A stretch of DNA of 64,000 nucleotides from Trichobilharzia szidati. Lineage: Eukaryota; Platyhelminthes; Trematoda; Strigeidida; Schistosomatidae. Shown in pieces: positions 62,250 to 64,000 of the stretch. The translations under genes and the position numbers were made by a program. Each line of letters opens with the position of its first letter. Within the stretch, counting starts at the first letter, position 1. The DNA lies in the NCBI GenBank assembly GCA_944472155.2, contig OX235274.1, positions 40,298,052 to 40,362,051 on the forward strand, written 5' to 3'. The notes under the pieces are model-generated. The model saw only the letters and a program-made list of their open reading frames with translations. It was not told the DNA's origin and ran no database searches.

Positions 62250-64000
62250 AATAATTTATGTGTCATCTGTGTATACCTGTACCCACAGTTAGATAAAAAT
62301 GTGACATTTGTTGCCAACTGATTTCTAATATGGTACTGTTAAACAAAGACGTTTTGCAAGGTAAACATTTGTGTAACGAAGAATATATCTGTCAATATTG
62401 TCTGAGTGAGGTGTTGACAGCTAATGTTACACCAGAAACCTGCAAATCTTTAAGCAAATAGCTGAAATATAGATCCATATCAATACTGAAGATTTATAAA
62501 CTTTTGAAATGACTGAGTACTGAGGTATTAATTTAACTAGGATTGAATGAATACTGAACATTTCGATGACTTCAGCAGAAAAAGAATGAGATGATCAGTG
62601 GAATTTAGTTTTAGAATTCACTTTACTTTGTAATGGTACAGTTATACGGCTAATTTCGTTATATTTTGTATGTTTAATTTCCATCCTTCTAAACAATCTG
62701 CTAGTCAAAAGGTTAATGAAACGAGGCTACCGAACACTTACTTTAACATACGTAAACTGATTGTGTAAAATAGGTCCGGCCAGTGAAATTGTAACACATC
62801 GCTTTATACTCCAGTTGAACTGTTCCAACCAGAGTTTCATATTTTTGGTGCAGAACACATCAACAAAGGGGGTAATTATATTTAAAAGATGACTTTTTAT
62901 TAGAAATGTCAATCTTAATTCATACAAACTTATTCTGTATGCAGAGTTTAATGTGTGAATTATCATTGCTTCTGCGGTTCATATGTTAAACTCCGAAATC
63001 TGCTTACAAAGGGAGTTTTTGCTCAGTCACTAAATTGACAAAGGATCTGGTCTTTTTTCATACCGAATGCGTAATCTTTTGAGTTTTGTCTTTTAATTGT
63101 AGTATGTTTTTCCCTCAACCCCTATTAAATTTCTACCCCTTATTACTACTTTGGTTAACTTGACTCTCATCCAACTTCAGTTGAATTCTACTCACTCCGA
63201 CCAGTTGTCTTATAACACTCAATTCACTTACCTTATTTTAGTTTCTAACCAGTTTACACTTTTTATACTACTTAATCTGTTATTTTAGATTTCAAAATTC
63301 TCATGGTTCATCAAATTCCTTCCGTTACTAAGATAGTGTACTATATATATATATATTTTATATATTTATATATTATATATATATTACTTCTATTAGTAGT
63401 GAATATAACCCGAAGTAACATAGGCATATGATTTCAAATGTTAATCAGCTCACAACTGTAATACTTTATTACATTCTTCAAACTCTAAAAATAACCTAGA
63501 CAACTCCATCCTGATCTAAATTTAACAGCTTATTCGGTATATAATACAACATTATACTGACATGCATGTCTAGAACCCTAGGCATAACCAAATTCCTAGT
63601 TTCCCGAAAGGCCATGTAAGATAAAATCACGCCTTAAACGCTCGTGTAATGAAAGCGCTCATCATCCCATTCACATTTAACTCAATAAAAGAGTGTAGTA
63701 ATTCGATACCTGACTACAATGAATTTGATGTTATTATGCAACTTGATTAGAATCATAGTAGCATTTGAGTCATTTTGTATTCACCAAGGGCAGAATATAA
63801 ATGATTATGCCCAGGAAGTTAGAAATCCTATTGATTACTATTATTATTATTGTAAATGCTTTGCTTCAGCATCAAATCATCAAATTAAGCCATTCAGTGC
63901 TTCACATAGTAGAATCATCAGTGGCTATGTAGCATTAACGTCTCTAAATAATACTGGTGGGATGGTATTAATGCTGCCCATGACGACGAATGTCCAGCAG
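62250..64000. other. No gene; AT microsatellite
   Basis: A TA-rich simple repeat at about 63342-63383 and an ATT run near 63838-63851. The frame at 62727-62966 has no recognised domain. Confidence 0.5.

Noticed and set aside
1..64000. CRISPR-like or bacterial mobile systems
   Set aside because: No regularly spaced short repeats; all repeats are dispersed eukaryotic retroelements.

Overview
This is eukaryotic, AT-rich, intergenic or intronic DNA built almost entirely from decayed retroelements. The best clue to the organism is a set of Sm-alpha-type repeats: tRNA-like pol III boxes followed by a type I hammerhead ribozyme with short invariant arms. Together with many Penelope-like elements (PLEs), RTE-like and CR1-like LINEs and an old Ty3/gypsy element, these point to a schistosome or close trematode. 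No host gene could be supported, and no functional tRNA, rRNA, CRISPR array or bacterial-type operon was seen. Assembly gaps of about 500 N lie at 13828-14325 and 43607-44106.

Layout. 1-9.8 kb: two copies of one PLE family (1-1010 minus; 7780-9780 plus, split by a hammerhead repeat), another PLE fragment, RTE-like LINE ends, an SR2-like LINE end and several tRNA-derived SINEs. 11.2-20.1 kb: the densest hammerhead zone, with Sm-alpha-like units, a second hammerhead-bearing tRNA SINE (called HHR-SINE here), a PLE end between inverted repeats (14.5-15.7 kb) and the most complete PLE (16.8-18.7 kb). 20.7-29.1 kb: SINEs, a CR1-like LINE and a PLE tail palindrome. 29.2-35 kb: nested and scrambled PLEs. 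35.6-39.2 kb: a Ty3/gypsy gag-pol relic with every domain recognisable and many disabling breaks. 40-45.2 kb: a 5'-truncated PLE with an exact 13-bp target duplication, a PLE with an intact-looking reverse transcriptase that runs into the second gap, and a second CR1-like LINE. 46-50.3 kb: an RTE-like LINE split by a small inverted PLE-tail insertion, then a PLE with inverted ends that holds a nested, internally deleted LINE. 50.9-64 kb: sparse repeats, the longest RTE-like copy (57.8-59.0 kb) and a well-kept HHR-SINE (60.6 kb).

How the parts relate. Two SINE families carry the 3' ends of two different LINE families seen here: SINE-A with the CR1-like LINE and SINE-B with the RTE-like LINE. 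That suggests each depends on its LINE for movement. One Sm-alpha insertion and several PLE insertions have target duplications of the same size (11-13 bp), which fits hammerhead repeats moved by PLE machinery. PLE family names (PLE-1 to PLE-8) and SINE-A/B/C are local labels, not database names. Boundaries were read by eye and most are good to 10-30 bases.
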